Part shown: one piece after another, positions 19,951 through 21,458 of the stretch
Layout: each line of letters begins with the position of its first letter
How positions within the stretch are numbered: the first letter of the stretch is position 1
Source: Candidatus Dojkabacteria bacterium
Lineage (GTDB): Bacteria; Patescibacteriota; Dojkabacteria; B142; WJKM01
Direction of reading: 5' to 3'
DNA: 21,458 nucleotides
Assembly (NCBI GenBank): GCA_020429465.1
Contig: JAGQLH010000012.1
Coordinates: forward strand, 1 to 21,458
Made by a program: the position numbers and the translations under genes
Notes under the pieces: generated by a model
Database searches by the model: none
The model's input: the letters and a program-made list of their open reading frames with translations, nothing else
Told to the model about the DNA's origin: nothing

Positions 19951-21458
19951 ATGAGACGAAAAACCCGAAATACAATATTGGCACTTTTTAGCTTAACGTT
20001 GGTTTTGGGGGTAACTGCTATTTTTATTGGATTAAATCTTCAACAACAACAAGATTTAACACCAGATAGTAGTTTCGCAGCAGCATGTCCAGGAGATGAC
20101 CGTTTTAATTCTACTGATGAATGTGAAGCTTCGTGTGAAGCAGGATGTGTAGGCACAGAGTTTCAAGAAACTTGTATAGCAGGATGTCCTGCCGCATGTG
20201 CTGAACTATGTGATGATGATGGAGATGATACAGGAATTTGTCAGTCAGACCAAGGGGCAGCAGGACAATCATGTTGTCCAGGAGAAATTTGTAGAGATGG
20301 TTTAAGTTGTCAGGGAGGAATTTGTCAGGGAACTGGAGGAGGATCAGGAGGTAGTGGGTCTGGTGGAACTGGAGTAGATCCCAACGATTGCCCTATTCTC
20401 GAAACATATCCGAGTGAACCAAAACCAAGAGGTTATTGTGCAGATTGTGGAGGATTTTGTATTGATGACTCCACTGTGGGTGGTTGTGTTGGTGAAGTAC
20501 AAAGACGAATAGATGCAGGAACATGTGATGGAGGTGCAGTAATTAATAATTGTACGAGAGGGTGTACAGGTGGAAATTGTACTGAGGGAATTTGTCCAAC
20601 GGGGCCTGGAAATGATGGTTGTACATGTATAAATCCTGATGCTGGATCAGATTGTCAGGATACACTTTATTATTGCCCAGGTGTATTTGAATTCTTGCCA
20701 CAAGGTTGTCAACAGGCTTATAGAACTCCAGCTACTGGTTTGGATGCGAGCTTTTGTGGGTTACAGCAATTTGATGAGTGTAATGGTGAATTTACTTCAG
20801 CAATTGATCAGTCAGGTTGTGAAGAACCTGGTAGTTCAGGCGGTGGAGGAACTGGTGGTACACCAACCCCTACACCGACTCCAACGCCCACCCCAACTCC
20901 TGGAGTATGTGGTGATGGTGTATGTAATACAGGAGAGGCATGCGATGTAAATGCACAGTGTAGTGGGGGTGGGATTCTTTCTTCCGGAGAATGTAGAGCT
21001 GATTGTACTTATTGTGGAGATGGAATCATTCAATCAGGAGAACAGTGTGATGATGGAAATGCTAATGATTTTGATGGATGTTCAAATGCCTGTACACTCC
21101 CCCCACCTTCAGTATGTGGAGATGGTGTTTTAGAACCTGGAGAAGAGTGTGATGCAAGTATTCCTAATGCATGTGGACCAGGTGCAACATGTAACCCGAT
21201 TGAGTGTGTATGTACTCCAGTTGAGCCAGGGCTATGCGGATCAGCATGTACAAATGATTTCGAATGTCCAGTTGATAATATTTGTTATAACGGTACGTGT
21301 AGATTAACAGTCTGTGCACCAGGAGGAATTAACTCACCAGTTTCTAATCCTGTTGGTCCTCTTCAACCTCAAGAAGTATGTACAAACAATGGATGTGATG
21401 TCGTAGTGTGTGGAACCTCATGTGGGGCAGGAGGACAGTGTCCATCTGGACTTACCTG
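19951..21458 (+). CDS. Second Cys-rich surface protein with CGDG repeats, 3'-truncated by window end
   Basis: The frame runs from ATG 19951 past the right edge (502 full codons seen). It has a basic start (MRRKTRN), one hydrophobic segment (about 9-27) and a DLTPDSSFAAAC junction that resembles the DINPDDSSAAGPC of the preceding protein. Its own Cys-rich N-terminal region follows, with an acidic CDDDGDD patch and a Gly/Ser linker. A Thr-Pro linker (about 304-317) leads to three CGDG-type units and the CGSACTNDFECPVDN knot region shared with the preceding gene. Between the two starts the N-terminal halves differ, while the C-terminal repeats are close, so domain shuffling is likely. The gap to the preceding gene is 34 bases with no terminator, so the two may form an operon. 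The C-terminal anchor is presumably beyond the window. Confidence 0.88.
   Translation, partial: MRRKTRNTILALFSLTLVLGVTAIFIGLNLQQQQDLTPDSSFAAACPGDDRFNSTDECEASCEAGCVGTEFQETCIAGCPAACAELCDDDGDDTGICQSDQGAAGQSCCPGEICRDGLSCQGGICQGTGGGSGGSGSGGTGVDPNDCPILETYPSEPKPRGYCADCGGFCIDDSTVGGCVGEVQRRIDAGTCDGGAVINNCTRGCTGGNCTEGICPTGPGNDGCTCINPDAGSDCQDTLYYCPGVFEFLPQGCQQAYRTPATGLDASFCGLQQFDECNGEFTSAIDQSGCEEPGSSGGGGTGGTPTPTPTPTPTPTPGVCGDGVCNTGEACDVNAQCSGGGILSSGECRADCTYCGDGIIQSGEQCDDGNANDFDGCSNACTLPPPSVCGDGVLEPGEECDASIPNACGPGATCNPIECVCTPVEPGLCGSACTNDFECPVDNICYNGTCRLTVCAPGGINSPVSNPVGPLQPQEVCTNNGCDVVVCGTSCGAGGQCPSGLT
20860..20901 (+). repeat. Thr-Pro repeat linker
   Basis: Seven Thr-Pro pairs in a row. The codons used for Thr and Pro differ from unit to unit (ACA, ACC, ACG, ACT; CCA, CCC, CCG, CCT), so the repeat looks kept at protein level rather than made by recent slippage. 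It acts as a rigid spacer between the N-terminal region and the CGDG units. Confidence 0.85.
20908..21150 (+). repeat. Three CGDG Cys-rich protein repeat units in the second surface gene
   Basis: Units start at TGT codons at 20908, 21013 and 21115. The middle unit has the complete CDDGN...DGCxxxC pattern. They parallel the last three units of the preceding gene in order and spacing. Confidence 0.85.

Noticed and set aside
18783..21150. Regularly spaced repeats as a possible CRISPR array
   Set aside because: Units are in frame, code for CGDG Cys-rich modules and differ in sequence; there are no identical direct repeats with unique spacers.
1..21458. TGA read as Gly, as in Gracilibacteria or Absconditabacteria
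   Set aside because: All genes read through full length in the standard code with no in-frame TGA at Gly positions.

Overview
The window is AT-rich, densely coded bacterial DNA with short gene gaps, no insertion sequences, no CRISPR array and no tRNA or rRNA gene that I can see. The gene content suggests a member of the Candidate Phyla Radiation (Patescibacteria), possibly Dojkabacteria/WS6. Supporting traits are a YidC with a large extracytoplasmic insertion, an Elp3-type radical SAM/GNAT enzyme, a Lon-like ATPase without a protease domain, large Cys-rich surface proteins with Myxococcus-type CGDG repeats, almost no Shine-Dalgarno motifs and no TGA stop among 18 complete gene ends. The phylum is an inference; there is no rRNA here to prove it.

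Layout. 1-3431 (+): a 5'-truncated, membrane-anchored HtrA-type serine protease, then a large DUF2298 multi-spanning membrane protein. 3412-6256 (-): a polyprenyl-phosphate glycosyltransferase, an overlapping FAD-dependent oxidoreductase and a PAP2-type membrane phosphatase. With DUF2298 these look like a lipid-linked sugar or cell-surface glycan set. 6366-6995 (+): a TetR-type regulator with similar palindromes on both sides. 7061-10342 (+): two small paralogous unknown proteins, YidC, Jag and ribosomal protein bL25, closed by a strong terminator. 10468-12249 (+): a Lon-like AAA+ ATPase without its protease domain and an HD-domain protein, closed by a second terminator that can serve both strands. 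12313-15959 (-): Elp3, a methyltransferase of unknown target, and a DNPH1/Rcl-like nucleotide hydrolase fused to a ribbon-helix-helix DNA-binding domain. 16070-16858 (+): divergent from elp3, a methyltransferase resembling Trm9/ALKBH8. 16859-17366: the only gene-free stretch over 300 bases, holding a candidate small RNA and a structured leader. 17367-21458 (+): two tandem paralogous Cys-rich surface proteins, the second cut by the window end.

The most interesting point is the divergent elp3 / trm9-like pair. In eukaryotes Elp3 makes cm5U at the wobble position of tRNA and Trm9 methylates it to mcm5U. Having both genes back to back suggests a minimal, eukaryote-like wobble-uridine modification pathway in a small bacterial genome. 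The next most interesting are the DNPH1-RHH fusion, the protease-less Lon, the small paralogues ahead of yidC and the candidate small RNA at about 17005-17103.
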